From: an uncultured Fretibacterium sp.
GTDB taxonomy: Bacteria; Synergistota; Synergistia; Synergistales; Aminobacteriaceae
Assembly: GCA_937892105.1 (NCBI GenBank)
Contig: CALAUZ010000373.1
Coordinates: 1-14,196 of the forward strand
DNA length: 14,196 nucleotides
Direction: 5' to 3'
A program made the position numbers and the translations under genes. The first letter of the stretch is position 1; each line of letters begins with the position of its first letter. The notes beneath the pieces were generated by a model, which saw nothing but the letters and a program-made list of their open reading frames with translations, was not told the origin of the DNA and searched no databases. Shown here in pieces: positions 1 to 7,385 of this stretch.

Positions 1-102
1 GCTAAATGCCCTCGTTGGTCTAAGTTCATCAACGATATCACTAACGGCAGAGAGGACGACCAGGCTGTTCTTCAGGAGTTCGCGGACTCCATTCTCCGCT
101 AA
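1..102 (+). CDS. 3' end of a D5-type (phage/plasmid) primase-like protein, partial
   Basis: The window opens inside a reading frame that stops at TAA 100-102 and gives 33 residues. The text around CPRWSKFINDI, then an acidic stretch and LQEFADSILR, resembles the D5_N region found in phage and plasmid primase-helicases, where a Pro-x-Trp-x-x-Phe segment is followed by a leucine-rich helix and then the SF3 helicase Walker A. Here the stop comes right where the helicase domain would be expected, so either the gene is truncated or this is a short variant. No reading frame after the stop resumes the family. It would mark the edge of a mobile element. The similarity is from memory and rests on 33 residues, so it is tentative; that some plus-strand gene ends here is more certain. 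Confidence 0.35.
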   Translation, partial: AKCPRWSKFINDITNGREDDQAVLQEFADSILR

Positions 103-455
103 AAAATAACACGGTAGAAACCGTTGAAGTATAAAAGCCCGCCTAATAATCTGGTTTTTTGCTATTATACAGGAACAAAGTAACGCTTGTAAAAAAAGAA
201 CAGTTAGGATAGGGATAAGGTTGTCTATACGTATTCAGGAGGAGGAGGAGTTGGTAGTTCTGCTTTAAGTACAGGAACAGTAGAAACAGAGTTGACGGCA
301 ATTGATAACATAGTGAAAGATGAACCCGTTACATTTATAAAGTCGGATATATACACACTTACTTGTACCTTAATATAATTCTATGTGCGGCATTACTGCT
401 CACATAGTGTAGAGGCCTTGCCTTACGCATACTGTTATTAACCTGCATCAAAGCG
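103..455. other. Gene-poor region, possible remains of a mobile element
   Basis: No convincing complete gene lies here. The stretch is richer in A and T than its surroundings. It holds a GGA triplet run near 237-251, an open frame without a start codon (208-378), and an inverted repeat CTATGTG/CACATAG at 381-387 and 401-407 with a 13-base loop and no T-run behind it, so it is not an ordinary terminator. Together with the truncated primase-like gene to the left, this looks like decayed accessory DNA next to the conserved metK unit, but nothing here identifies an attachment site. Confidence 0.4.
208..378 (+). pseudogene. Possible coding remnant with a Gly-rich segment, no start codon
   Basis: The frame is open from just after a stop at 205-207 to TAA 376-378, about 56 codons, with no ATG and no Shine-Dalgarno. 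The translation has a natural-looking composition: a Tyr-Ser-Gly-Gly-Gly-Gly run, then SSALSTGTVETEL, then a mix of charged and hydrophobic residues. It could be the 3' remnant of a larger gene whose 5' part was lost, or chance. I recognise no family. Confidence 0.15.
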
Positions 456-489
456 CAAAACAATACCCTCCCATCTAACCTAGGGAGGG
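456..489 (-). terminator. Rho-independent terminator of metK
   Basis: On the minus strand, 17 bases after the metK stop codon, CCCTCCC (489-483) pairs perfectly with GGGAGGG (472-466) across a 10-base loop. A T-rich tract, TATTGTTTT, follows (465-457). Confidence 0.85.
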
Positions 490-506
490 CATCAATCACC
501 TTTCAA

Positions 507-1709
507 TTATAGTCCGGCAGCTTTCCTGAGAGCCTCTGCCCTGTCAGTCTTCTCCCAGCCCGGCAATTCGGGCAGGTCGATACGTCCCATATGTCCATAC
601 GCCGCCAAAGCTTTGTACTGAGGCTTACGCAAATCCAAATCCCGAATAATCGCCGCAGGTCTGAAATCGAAATGTTCCCGCAGAAGTTTCGCTATCTTCC
701 CCTCGTCAATCTTCCCCGTCCCGAAAGTATTGACGTTCAGCGACACAGGCTCGGCAACACCGATGGCATACGCAACCTGTATCTGGCACTCGTCAGCAAG
801 TCCAGCCGCAACTATGTTCTTCGCCGCGTAACGTGTCATGTATGCACCGCTCCTGTCTACCTTCGTTGGGTCTTTCCCGCTGAATGCACCGCCGCCATGT
901 GGTACCCAGCCTCCGTATGTGTCAACGATAATCTTGCGGCCCGTAAGACCTGAGTCCGCCATAGGCCCACCCTTCACAAAACGTCCTGTCGGGTTCACGA
1001 ATATGCGGGTGTCTTTGTCGATGAGATTTTCAGGAACTATGGGGGTGATTACGTGTTCGATTATGTCCGCGCGTATCTGCTTCAGGCTTGAGTCTGGGCT
1101 GTGCTGCGACGACACAACAATAGTATCCGCATGTACTGCCTTCCTGTTCTCGTAACGTAATGATACCTGAGTTTTACCGTCCGGCCTGAGATATGGCAGC
1201 AGTCCGTCCTTGCGAACCTTCGTAAGCTGGCGGGCTAAGGCATGTGATAACGCTATGGGCATGGGCATATATTCCTTAGTTTCGTTCGTTGCGTATCCGA
1301 ACATCATACCCTGATCCCCAGCACCTGTCTTCGCTATGTCCTGTTCAGTTATGCTTGTATCATCACGGACTTCTATAGCGTTGTTCACTCCCTGTGCTAT
1401 GTCCCCTGACTGTTCGTCAATCGCAAGGAAAACTGCGCAAGTGTCGCCGTCAAAGCCGTATTTTGCCCTCGTATAGCCTATTCCGTTAATCGTATCGCGG
1501 GCTATCCTCTGAATGTCAATGCGCGCCTTCGTCGTAATCTCTCCAGCAACAACGACAAATCCTGTCGAAATGAGAACCTCGCACGCTACCCTTCCCATAG
1601 GATCATCTTTCAGAATGGCATCAAGAACGCCGTCTGAAATCTGATCCGCTACTTTATCGGGGTGTCCTTCCGTTACTGACTCTGATGAAAATATGAAGTT
1701 GTCTGACAT
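507..1709 (-). CDS. metK: S-adenosylmethionine synthetase (methionine adenosyltransferase)
   Basis: This cytoplasmic enzyme makes S-adenosylmethionine from methionine and ATP, releasing phosphate and diphosphate. The protein has 400 residues, normal for the family. Signature motifs are all present: SVTEGHPDK at 11-19 with the ATP-binding His16, GAGDQG at 129-134, and the glycine-rich phosphate loop GGGAFSGKD at 272-280, followed by conserved DRSGAY. I chose the ATG at 1709 because the family starts as Met-Ser-x-x-x-hydrophobic-Phe-x-Ser-Glu-Ser and because an AGGAGG lies at 1721-1726, downstream of the leader terminator. The frame is open to an ATG at 1799, but that start is inside the riboswitch leader. 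An ATG at 1730 has its own AGGAGG (1741-1746) and would add seven residues, but that site is buried in the terminator hairpin. Expression is controlled by the SAM-I riboswitch upstream. Confidence 0.98.
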   Translation of the reverse strand: MSDNFIFSSESVTEGHPDKVADQISDGVLDAILKDDPMGRVACEVLISTGFVVVAGEITTKARIDIQRIARDTINGIGYTRAKYGFDGDTCAVFLAIDEQSGDIAQGVNNAIEVRDDTSITEQDIAKTGAGDQGMMFGYATNETKEYMPMPIALSHALARQLTKVRKDGLLPYLRPDGKTQVSLRYENRKAVHADTIVVSSQHSPDSSLKQIRADIIEHVITPIVPENLIDKDTRIFVNPTGRFVKGGPMADSGLTGRKIIVDTYGGWVPHGGGAFSGKDPTKVDRSGAYMTRYAAKNIVAAGLADECQIQVAYAIGVAEPVSLNVNTFGTGKIDEGKIAKLLREHFDFRPAAIIRDLDLRKPQYKALAAYGHMGRIDLPELPGWEKTDRAEALRKAAGL

Positions 1710-1730
1710 GAATATCTTAACCTCCTGCAT

Positions 1731-1765
1731 AAAAATGTACCCTCCTGAACAATTCAAGAGAGTAC
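1731..1765 (-). terminator. Expression-platform terminator of the metK riboswitch
   Basis: On the minus strand, GTACTCTCTTGAA (1765-1753) pairs with TTCAGGAGGGTAC (1749-1737) around a TTG loop. All 13 positions pair, two of them as G-U. ATTTTT follows at once (1736-1731). It lies between the SAM aptamer and the metK start, as expected for the OFF-state terminator of a SAM-I riboswitch. The 3' arm also contains an AGGAGG that could serve the ATG at 1730, so the hairpin would hide that ribosome site too. The competing antiterminator is not clear; AGAGAG near 1790-1796 could pair with CTCTCT in the 5' arm. Confidence 0.82.
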
Positions 1766-1823
1766 ACCCAAAAGTTTCTATTGTCCTCTCTCTCATCATT
1801 CAGCTTTGACTTGCTTGCAAGCA

Positions 1824-1928
1824 CTTTATCTTGCTGCCGGTATTGGCACCTGTTCTCTGCTTTTATAGCTAGATTTGACAGGTTGCCGGGCTTCATTGGG
1901 CCGGTCCCTCTGCCTCTCTCGATAAGAG
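1824..1928 (-). promoter_or_regulatory. SAM-I (S-box) riboswitch aptamer controlling metK
   Basis: The minus strand carries the S-box consensus in order: the P1 5' strand CTTATC (1926-1921), GAGAGAGG, then GAGGGACCGGCCC, then ATGAAGCCCGGCAACC with the kink-turn and SAM-binding core. A P3 arm follows, closed by ACCTGT and ACAGGT, then GGTGCCAATACCGGCAG (J3/4 and P4) and the closing P1 strand GATAAAG (1830-1824). Binding of S-adenosylmethionine stabilises P1 and favours the terminator at 1731-1765, lowering metK expression. This is feedback control of the enzyme by its product. A 12-base palindrome TGCTTGCAAGCA follows P1 at 1812-1823 and may join the switch. Confidence 0.96.
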
Positions 1929-1961
1929 CTAAGTTGTTGTTGCGGTTATGAGCCTACATTG

Positions 1962-2570
1962 TTACTTGGAGTACAACTCGACCGCAAGGATTTCTGTTAC
2001 GTCTATGGGAAGTTCCTCACGCATTGGTTCACGCACTAATTTTGCGCTGAACTGTGCCTTGTCCTTCTCAAGATACGGAACGTTGAACGACACAAGACCG
2101 TTAAAGTTTGCTTCCACGAGGGGATTTGTGCGGGTCTTTTCCTTGAGGCTGATTACGTCATTGACCTTTACGCCGTATGACGGAATATCAACTTTGCTGC
2201 CATTGACAAGAATGTGTCCGTGAGTTACTAGCTGGCGTGCTTGACGTATTGAGCGGGCAAAACCTGTCCTGTATACGAGATTGTCGAGCCTGCACTCAAG
2301 AGCCTTCAGGAGCGCAACACCTGTCATTTCCTCACTCTTTGCGGCCATGCTGAAGTAACGCGCAAACTGCCTCTCCAGTATCCCGTAATAGGCCTTAATT
2401 TTCTGCTTCTCTAAGAGCTGGAGGCCGTACTGCGAGACCTTCTGCCCTGTACGTACTGATGCCGCAGCGTTCTTCTTTGTGTCCGCGCGCTTCAGGGCTT
2501 TGGGGTGCCCGCAGACATTAACGCCAAGATGGCGGCATAACTTAAATCTAGGTTCTCTACGTGTTGCCAT
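1962..2570 (-). CDS. rpsD: 30S ribosomal protein S4
   Basis: S4 binds the 5' domain of 16S rRNA, starts assembly of the small subunit, and in many bacteria represses its own operon. The protein has 202 residues, within the normal range. It contains the N-terminal S4 region (to about 92), the S4 RNA-binding domain around 93-145 ([15 protein letters not shown], then [14 protein letters not shown]), and the typical C-terminus ending ELYSK. Only Cys12 and Cys20 lie in the N-terminal segment, so the four-cysteine zinc site of the C+ form is absent. Its text ([20 protein letters not shown]) recalls the stand-alone S4 of some clostridia. It is not beside the rpsM-rpsK-rpoA cluster. A GGGAG lies about 14 bases before the ATG. 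The metK leader begins about 34 bases after its stop, with no clear terminator between. Confidence 0.98.
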   Translation of the reverse strand: MATRREPRFKLCRHLGVNVCGHPKALKRADTKKNAAASVRTGQKVSQYGLQLLEKQKIKAYYGILERQFARYFSMAAKSEEMTGVALLKALECRLDNLVYRTGFARSIRQARQLVTHGHILVNGSKVDIPSYGVKVNDVISLKEKTRTNPLVEANFNGLVSFNVPYLEKDKAQFSAKLVREPMREELPIDVTEILAVELYSK

Positions 2571-2618
2571 TGAAAGTTTCTACACTCCCTGAAATGTATA
2601 TTAGTTAGTAACTGAGTG

Positions 2619-2647
2619 AGTTTAGCACCTGCAAATGAAAATGTAAA
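2619..2647 (-). promoter_or_regulatory. Candidate sigma-70-type promoter for rpsD
   Basis: On the minus strand, TTTACA (2647-2642) and TAAACT (2624-2619) are separated by 17 bases, and TGC directly before the -10 box makes an extended -10. Matches to consensus are five of six and four of six. It lies in the 93-base gap between the L,D-transpeptidase gene and rpsD and would give a leader of roughly 40 bases. Confidence 0.45.
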
Positions 2648-2663
2648 GTTTGCTCCTAATACT

Positions 2664-3332
2664 CTAATACTTCATGACGTTCTTTCCTGTGTCCATTACA
2701 ACAACACACCCTGCCTTGACGTGCCTCAATACTTCCCGCATATCATTCTCAGGGATTGCCACACAGCCGGCAGTGTAATGGTTCTTCGTCTGGCAATGAA
2801 GGAATATCGCAGAGCCTTTGCCCGGCGTACCCTCCTCATTGTAGCTGATGTTCAGGCAATACTTGTAGGCTTGTTTGTAGTCGATTATGTGTTCGCTTTC
2901 CTTCTTGTCGAAATCATCATAGTCATTCACCGACACAAAACGGTTATACTGCTCCGAATTGCTGTCGCCTACCCAGTAATGAGAGCCGTCAACCTTCACA
3001 TACCCCATAGGACAGCCGGGATATTCCTCAATGCCGAACGCCATCGTGAATGTATAAACTCCTTGCGGGGTTTTCCAGTCTCCTTCGCGCGTCTTTCCCC
3101 AACCCTTCTTGCCGATGTATGCAGGACAGGAGATTACTTCGTGCCATTCGCCGGCATTGTCCCTCTCGTGAAATGAGAACCTGGCGTTTGAACCGCTTGT
3201 TCCTGAGACAATAACAACCTGTGAAGCATTCTCTGCCGCATTGAGCTGTGAAACCCATTCGGGGGAAATGCCATCATTCGCACAAGCCGAAGAAGCAAGC
3301 ATGACCATCAACATCACCAAAACTTTAAGCAT
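2664..3332 (-). CDS. Secreted L,D-transpeptidase (YkuD-like catalytic domain)
   Basis: Enzymes with this fold cross-link peptidoglycan peptides or attach proteins to them outside the membrane. Residues 1-18 form a signal peptide ending Ala-Cys-Ala, a good signal peptidase I site. The mature part has the early YkuD strand region (VSGTSGSNARFSF), a GDWKTPQGVYTF segment around 85-95, and the catalytic block FLHCQTKNHYTAGCVAIPE. In it His179 and nucleophile Cys190 match the His...(S/T)-x-Gly-Cys pattern. At 222 residues it is a single-domain enzyme. AGGAGG sits 8 bases before the ATG. It is the last gene of the five-gene cluster, 12 bases after nth. A lipoprotein start at Cys17 is possible but the residues before it do not fit a lipobox. 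Substrate unknown; the fold could also be hydrolytic. Confidence 0.85.
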   Translation of the reverse strand: MLKVLVMLMVMLASSACANDGISPEWVSQLNAAENASQVVIVSGTSGSNARFSFHERDNAGEWHEVISCPAYIGKKGWGKTREGDWKTPQGVYTFTMAFGIEEYPGCPMGYVKVDGSHYWVGDSNSEQYNRFVSVNDYDDFDKKESEHIIDYKQAYKYCLNISYNEEGTPGKGSAIFLHCQTKNHYTAGCVAIPENDMREVLRHVKAGCVVVMDTGKNVMKY

Positions 3333-3344
3333 AACTATTACCTC

Positions 3345-4007
3345 CTACAAATTCTTACTGCATACCCCTGCAAGCGTACACGATGAACATTCCGGCTTCT
3401 GTGAATGACATATCGCCCTCCCGTGAGCAATCATATTCACATGGCCGCCAAGACACCTCGACGCTGGAACAATACCTTCAAGCATTGCAGATATATCCTC
3501 CGGACTGGCCTTAACATCAGCAATCCCCGTTCTTCGCGATATTCTCGTTACGTGAGTGTCAACAGGAAATGCAGGCAATCCAAAGTCAAACAGCATTGTA
3601 CAGGCAACTGTTTTCGCCCCAACTCCGGGAAGTGCCCTCAAGTATTCGCGCATATGTTGGGGATCATGTTTCGACAGACCTAGTATCGAGTATTCCCCAA
3701 AGTCAGCGTGTACCCTCTCCAGAACTGTTATAATCCTTCCAGCTTTTGTGTGTGCAAGCCCTGCCGTTCGTATCGCGTCCTCAAGCCTCGCTGCTCCTGC
3801 GTCAAAAACATCTTGCCACGACGGGAACTCTTCCTTGAGACGTGAATATGCCCTGTCGCGGTTAATGTCGTTCGTGTTCTGTGAAAGTATCGTGAGTATA
3901 AGCCCGTCCAGCGGTTCTTCATGGCCGAGTTCAGGAGGACGAGCCTCATTGTGGTACTGTAATTCCAGAAGGTCTAGGATATGTAATATTTTCCCTGCTT
4001 TATCCAT
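3345..4007 (-). CDS. nth: Endonuclease III (DNA glycosylase/AP lyase)
   Basis: This base-excision repair enzyme removes oxidised pyrimidines and cuts at abasic sites. The 220-residue protein has the helix-hairpin-helix LPGVGAKT with catalytic Lys132, the VDTH motif with Asp150, and the C-terminal [4Fe-4S] loop C-x6-C-x2-C-x5-C at Cys200, 207, 210 and 216. I start it at the ATG at 4007 (MDKAGKIL), which overlaps the end of the Lon-like gene by 8 bases and suggests translational coupling. The frame is open to 4076, but the extra 23 residues are only a shadow of the basic Lon C-terminal tail. Its membership in this cluster suggests a housekeeping operon joining DNA repair with proteolysis. Confidence 0.95.
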   Translation of the reverse strand: MDKAGKILHILDLLELQYHNEARPPELGHEEPLDGLILTILSQNTNDINRDRAYSRLKEEFPSWQDVFDAGAARLEDAIRTAGLAHTKAGRIITVLERVHADFGEYSILGLSKHDPQHMREYLRALPGVGAKTVACTMLFDFGLPAFPVDTHVTRISRRTGIADVKASPEDISAMLEGIVPASRCLGGHVNMIAHGRAICHSQKPECSSCTLAGVCSKNL

Positions 4008-6474
4008 TTTCTGAAACTTTGGGGGCAGTCTTCTTCTTTCTTGCTTTGCGCGGGGAACGTGAAAACTTCTTCTCAAGCCTCATTCCATCACTCAGCATTT
4101 TCTTTAGACGCGCCTTTACCATTCCGTGAACAGTCTTATCGCTGTATGAGCCGTCCTTATGTATCTTTCCAGCCGATATACCCGTAAGAAGCTCTATCCC
4201 CTCGTCAATATCATTCACTGCCCACACCGAGAATTTACCTTCCCGAACAGCCTCTATTACTTCAGGATTGAGCATGAGATGTCTGGCATTGGATTGCGGT
4301 ATCATTACTCCCTGTTCTCCCGTAAGACCAGCTATCTTGCAATACTCGTAGAAGCCTTCAATCTTCTCGTTCACACCGCCTATAGGCTGAACGTTCCCAA
4401 ACTGGTCAACTGAACCCGTTACAGCAACCCCCTGCTTCAACGGAAGACCGGAAAGTGCTGACAATATGCAGTACAGCTCCGTAGATGATGCGCTGTCTCC
4501 CTCAATTCCGGAGTAATTCTGCTCAAACGTTATGTGTGCTGAGAGGCTTAAAGGCATATCCTGAGCGTATTTCCTTCCCAGATAGCTGGAGAGTATCATC
4601 AACCCTTTGTTGTGTATCGGGCCTGTCATTTTAACTTCGCGCTCAATGTTCACTACACCTTCCTGACCCATGAAGACGTTTGCTGTTATCCTTGAGGGGT
4701 GTCCAAACCTGTAATCCCCCAAATCTATAACGCTCAGGCCGTTAATCTGTCCAACCGCACCGCCTGATGTGTCAACGCGTATAACTCCGTCCTTGAACGC
4801 ACGCGCAAGTTTTTCGCGGTAAAGTCCAAGCCTGTAATTCCTGTGTTCTATCGCCTGTATAACATTATCCCGCGTTACGGTATTTCCTTCTGCCCATGCA
4901 CTTGCTTCCGTCAAAAGTTCTCGCAGTCTCCCAGTGTCGGCAGAGAGCAAGTTCTGGTCTTCAGCCTCTCTCCCTGACCACTCTATTATCTCGGATAATG
5001 CCGGTGCGTCAAAGGGCTTCAGGTTTCTGCGCCTTACGTATTCAGCAATGTACCTTGACATTCTGCGCTCATTGCCTGCGGTTCTGGGCATGTCGTAATC
5101 GAAGCTGGCCTTAATCTTGAATATCTTTCCGAACTCCGCGTCATAATACTGCAAAAGCTCATATATATACGGCGTTCCTGTCATGATAATCTTCAAGTTC
5201 ATTTTTATCGGTGATGGCCTCAGTGATGCTACGGGCAGTGCTCCATACTGTTCCCCCAAGTTCTCGATTGATGCCTCGCCTGTCCTGAGAATGCGCTTTA
5301 CAGCCTCCCAAGCCATAAAGTTCATCAGCACTTTTTCAGCGTCAAGAACAAGGAAGCCCCCGTTAGCCTTGTGAAATGCCCCTGCAAGTATACGCCGGAA
5401 GTCAGTGTACAAGTATCCCTGATGGCTCTCGTACTCAACGCGTCCGGACAAGTTATAGTATGTTGGGTTGGTCTCCCAGATTACAGGCGCACCCTTCTGC
5501 GGATCATTGCTGACAAAGAGATTTGCCTGGTAACGCGTAAAATCTACTTCCGCGTTCTCCTCCCTTGCTGCCGTAACGAATGCCCCAAAATTCTCGATGA
5601 CATCATCACTCATTGCGTCAATCCACTTCATGAAGGCTTCATTGTCCTTATACTTCCCTCGTATTTCGTCCATGCAAGGTGATATTGCAGCACGGCATAT
5701 TTCTGCGTCCAACTTTCCGAGTTTTTCCTTCAGAGCCTTCTCCATGTCCCGTATCTCACGCATTCCGGAGAGTGTCCTCTGCGAAATCCTCTCGCTTACA
5801 GCCTGATACTTCTTCTGCTTCTTATCGTCTAAGGCTTCATATTCTTCCGGCTTTAACTCGCGGGTTATGTCGTTGCCTTCCTCGTCCTTGTCCTTTATGA
5901 GCGGGACATTGATGAACCCTTGCGGTGTCCTCTTCAGGGAGAAATGTTCGCGGGCTGCTTTGGCTTTGAGTTTGTCCATTATTGCCCCTGCCTTCTCCTG
6001 AAACTCCTTAACTTGGCGGGCTTTCTCGTCCTCATACTGGCTCTGCTCAAACGCTCGGCTTATTACCGTCTTTAGATCCCTGAGCAGTTCATCAAGTTCA
6101 TCTGCCAGCTTCTTCCCCCTGCCTGCCGGAACTGAAACTGCAAGAGGCTCACCGGGCTTTGCGAAATTGTAGAGATAAAGCCAGTCATCAGGCACAGGAA
6201 GTGAACCGGCCATGCTTTCCAAACGTTCAAGAATGTAGCTTGTCCTTCCGCTTCCGGGCTGACCGACAACAAATATGTTATAGCCCCTCCCGTCAACTTT
6301 CAGGCCGAACTCCATAGCGTCAACGGCTCTTTGCTGTCCGATTAACGGTTCAGGCTTTCTTGCGCGGGATCTGGGGAGTGCTATATCGTCTGTAGTTGTG
6401 AGTTTCCAGCTTTCCGCAGGCTTTATCTTTCTGAGTTTGTCAGGTGTTAATCTGTACTTAGTGCTTAATGTCAA
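4000..6474 (-). CDS. Lon-like (LonC/AAA_32 type) protease
   Basis: This cytoplasmic serine protease has an N-terminal AAA-like domain and a C-terminal Lon S16 domain. Counting from the TTG start (824 residues), the P-loop is GQPGSGRT at 71-78, with Arg77 where a classic Walker A has Lys. A long charged helical insertion spans about 120-290. The Walker B-like GGFLVLDAE ends at about 380. The protease domain has EGDSASS with nucleophile Ser661 and GGVNEK with Lys704, the Ser-Lys dyad. The tail is very basic. LonC-type relatives such as the Meiothermus enzyme are reported to lack intrinsic ATPase activity, which may apply here. I chose TTG at 6474 because TAAGGAG lies 7 bases upstream and overlaps the stop of the TPR-like gene. 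An ATG at 6501 would add nine residues but has no good ribosome site. Confidence 0.92.
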   Translation of the reverse strand: MTLSTKYRLTPDKLRKIKPAESWKLTTTDDIALPRSRARKPEPLIGQQRAVDAMEFGLKVDGRGYNIFVVGQPGSGRTSYILERLESMAGSLPVPDDWLYLYNFAKPGEPLAVSVPAGRGKKLADELDELLRDLKTVISRAFEQSQYEDEKARQVKEFQEKAGAIMDKLKAKAAREHFSLKRTPQGFINVPLIKDKDEEGNDITRELKPEEYEALDDKKQKKYQAVSERISQRTLSGMREIRDMEKALKEKLGKLDAEICRAAISPCMDEIRGKYKDNEAFMKWIDAMSDDVIENFGAFVTAAREENAEVDFTRYQANLFVSNDPQKGAPVIWETNPTYYNLSGRVEYESHQGYLYTDFRRILAGAFHKANGGFLVLDAEKVLMNFMAWEAVKRILRTGEASIENLGEQYGALPVASLRPSPIKMNLKIIMTGTPYIYELLQYYDAEFGKIFKIKASFDYDMPRTAGNERRMSRYIAEYVRRRNLKPFDAPALSEIIEWSGREAEDQNLLSADTGRLRELLTEASAWAEGNTVTRDNVIQAIEHRNYRLGLYREKLARAFKDGVIRVDTSGGAVGQINGLSVIDLGDYRFGHPSRITANVFMGQEGVVNIEREVKMTGPIHNKGLMILSSYLGRKYAQDMPLSLSAHITFEQNYSGIEGDSASSTELYCILSALSGLPLKQGVAVTGSVDQFGNVQPIGGVNEKIEGFYEYCKIAGLTGEQGVMIPQSNARHLMLNPEVIEAVREGKFSVWAVNDIDEGIELLTGISAGKIHKDGSYSDKTVHGMVKARLKKMLSDGMRLEKKFSRSPRKARKKKTAPKVSENG

Positions 6475-6485
6475 ATTTTGTCTCC

Positions 6486-7385
6486 TTATTCTGATAAGCA
6501 TTTATGTGCCGCAAGCAGTTCTATAACTGCCATGTCATCACCCTCAACAATAATACTGCTCATGCGTTCATACTCCTCATAGCCTCCGAGAGTGTCCAAT
6601 ACATCAAGAAGGTACTCCCTTTCGCGGCCGTCAAAACGATTTGAGAGAAGTCCAAACAGTATAGCTCCACGCGTGAACCAGTTGCTGAAATCCTCTGACA
6701 CTGACAGTACATCGTAATACATCAGGGCAAAATCGAAACTGTCCAGTTCCTGCGGATCTGCATTGTCGTCAGGTTCCTCAAGGTATCCCAGCATGTAGAA
6801 CGGTACATCAGTGTCCAGCATGAGTGCGTCCCAGAACATGTTTGCACACACCGCCATGCTTCTTCCCGGCGCAGTCATCCATGCCGCAACAAGCCTCGAA
6901 TACGCCCACGCGAGATAATGATTTCCGTCCTTCATGGTCTCAGCGAGTATCTTCTGCCATTCCTTACGCTCTATCAGTATCCTGTAATACAGCGATTTCA
7001 TGTCCACTTCATCGTCAAGAACATCATCGTCCTCTAAAACAGCAATAATCTTCAGGGACGCTTCACAGTAAGACAGAGCCTCGTCAAACTTGTTATCCGC
7101 AAAGTATGTGTAAGCAAGTCTCTCGTTCAGCGCAAGGAACAGCATTTCACGGTCTTCGCAGCTGTAATCCCTGTCGTTGTCCAAAGCATTTATGGCACGT
7201 TTGAGGAGGGAAATTCTCTCCTGCTGGTTTTCCGTCCTGTCGGCAATGATGATGAGAGCATCTGCATTATCGGGGGAAATCTCCAGTATTTGACGCGCTA
7301 TCGACACGGCACGGGAAGTGCTGGAGGTGTTCATGGCCATGTTGAGGAGCTGTTCTATGCGGGAAAGTCTATTGTCTCTAGCCAT
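6486..7385 (-). CDS. TPR-like repeat protein of unknown function
   Basis: This 299-residue, acidic, probably cytoplasmic protein has no signal peptide or membrane segment. Two helical-pair regions look like tetratricopeptide units: about 25-58 (ARQILEISPDNADALIIIAD) and about 87-120 (LNERLAYTYFADNKFDEALSY). The second carries the TPR pattern of small residues and a Tyr-Phe pair. The C-terminal half is helical, rich in Asp, Glu, Tyr and Trp, and I do not recognise it. Such proteins usually act as protein-binding adaptors. The ATG follows the stop of the exported-protein gene with no gap (TAA then ATG), so translation is probably coupled. The gene directly precedes the Lon-like protease, so a role in presenting substrates to it is conceivable but unproven. 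Confidence 0.75.
   Translation of the reverse strand: MARDNRLSRIEQLLNMAMNTSSTSRAVSIARQILEISPDNADALIIIADRTENQQERISLLKRAINALDNDRDYSCEDREMLFLALNERLAYTYFADNKFDEALSYCEASLKIIAVLEDDDVLDDEVDMKSLYYRILIERKEWQKILAETMKDGNHYLAWAYSRLVAAWMTAPGRSMAVCANMFWDALMLDTDVPFYMLGYLEEPDDNADPQELDSFDFALMYYDVLSVSEDFSNWFTRGAILFGLLSNRFDGREREYLLDVLDTLGGYEEYERMSSIIVEGDDMAVIELLAAHKCLSE

Noticed and set aside
105..124. Weak hairpin ACGGT/ACCGT next to an A-run, as a minus-strand terminator
   Set aside because: The stem has only five pairs, and metK already has a strong terminator at 456-489.
1710..1799. N-terminal extension of metK to the ATG at 1799
   Set aside because: The extension lies in the riboswitch leader and crosses the terminator hairpin; the family start and a good ribosome site are at 1709.
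2616..3176. 186-codon plus-strand open frame antisense to the L,D-transpeptidase
   Set aside because: The opposite strand encodes a signal peptide and a catalytic Cys motif; the plus-strand frame has no ribosome site or recognisable domain.
4008..4076. Longer endonuclease III starting at 4076
   Set aside because: The added residues are an out-of-frame reading of the basic Lon-like C-terminus and do not resemble the endonuclease III family.
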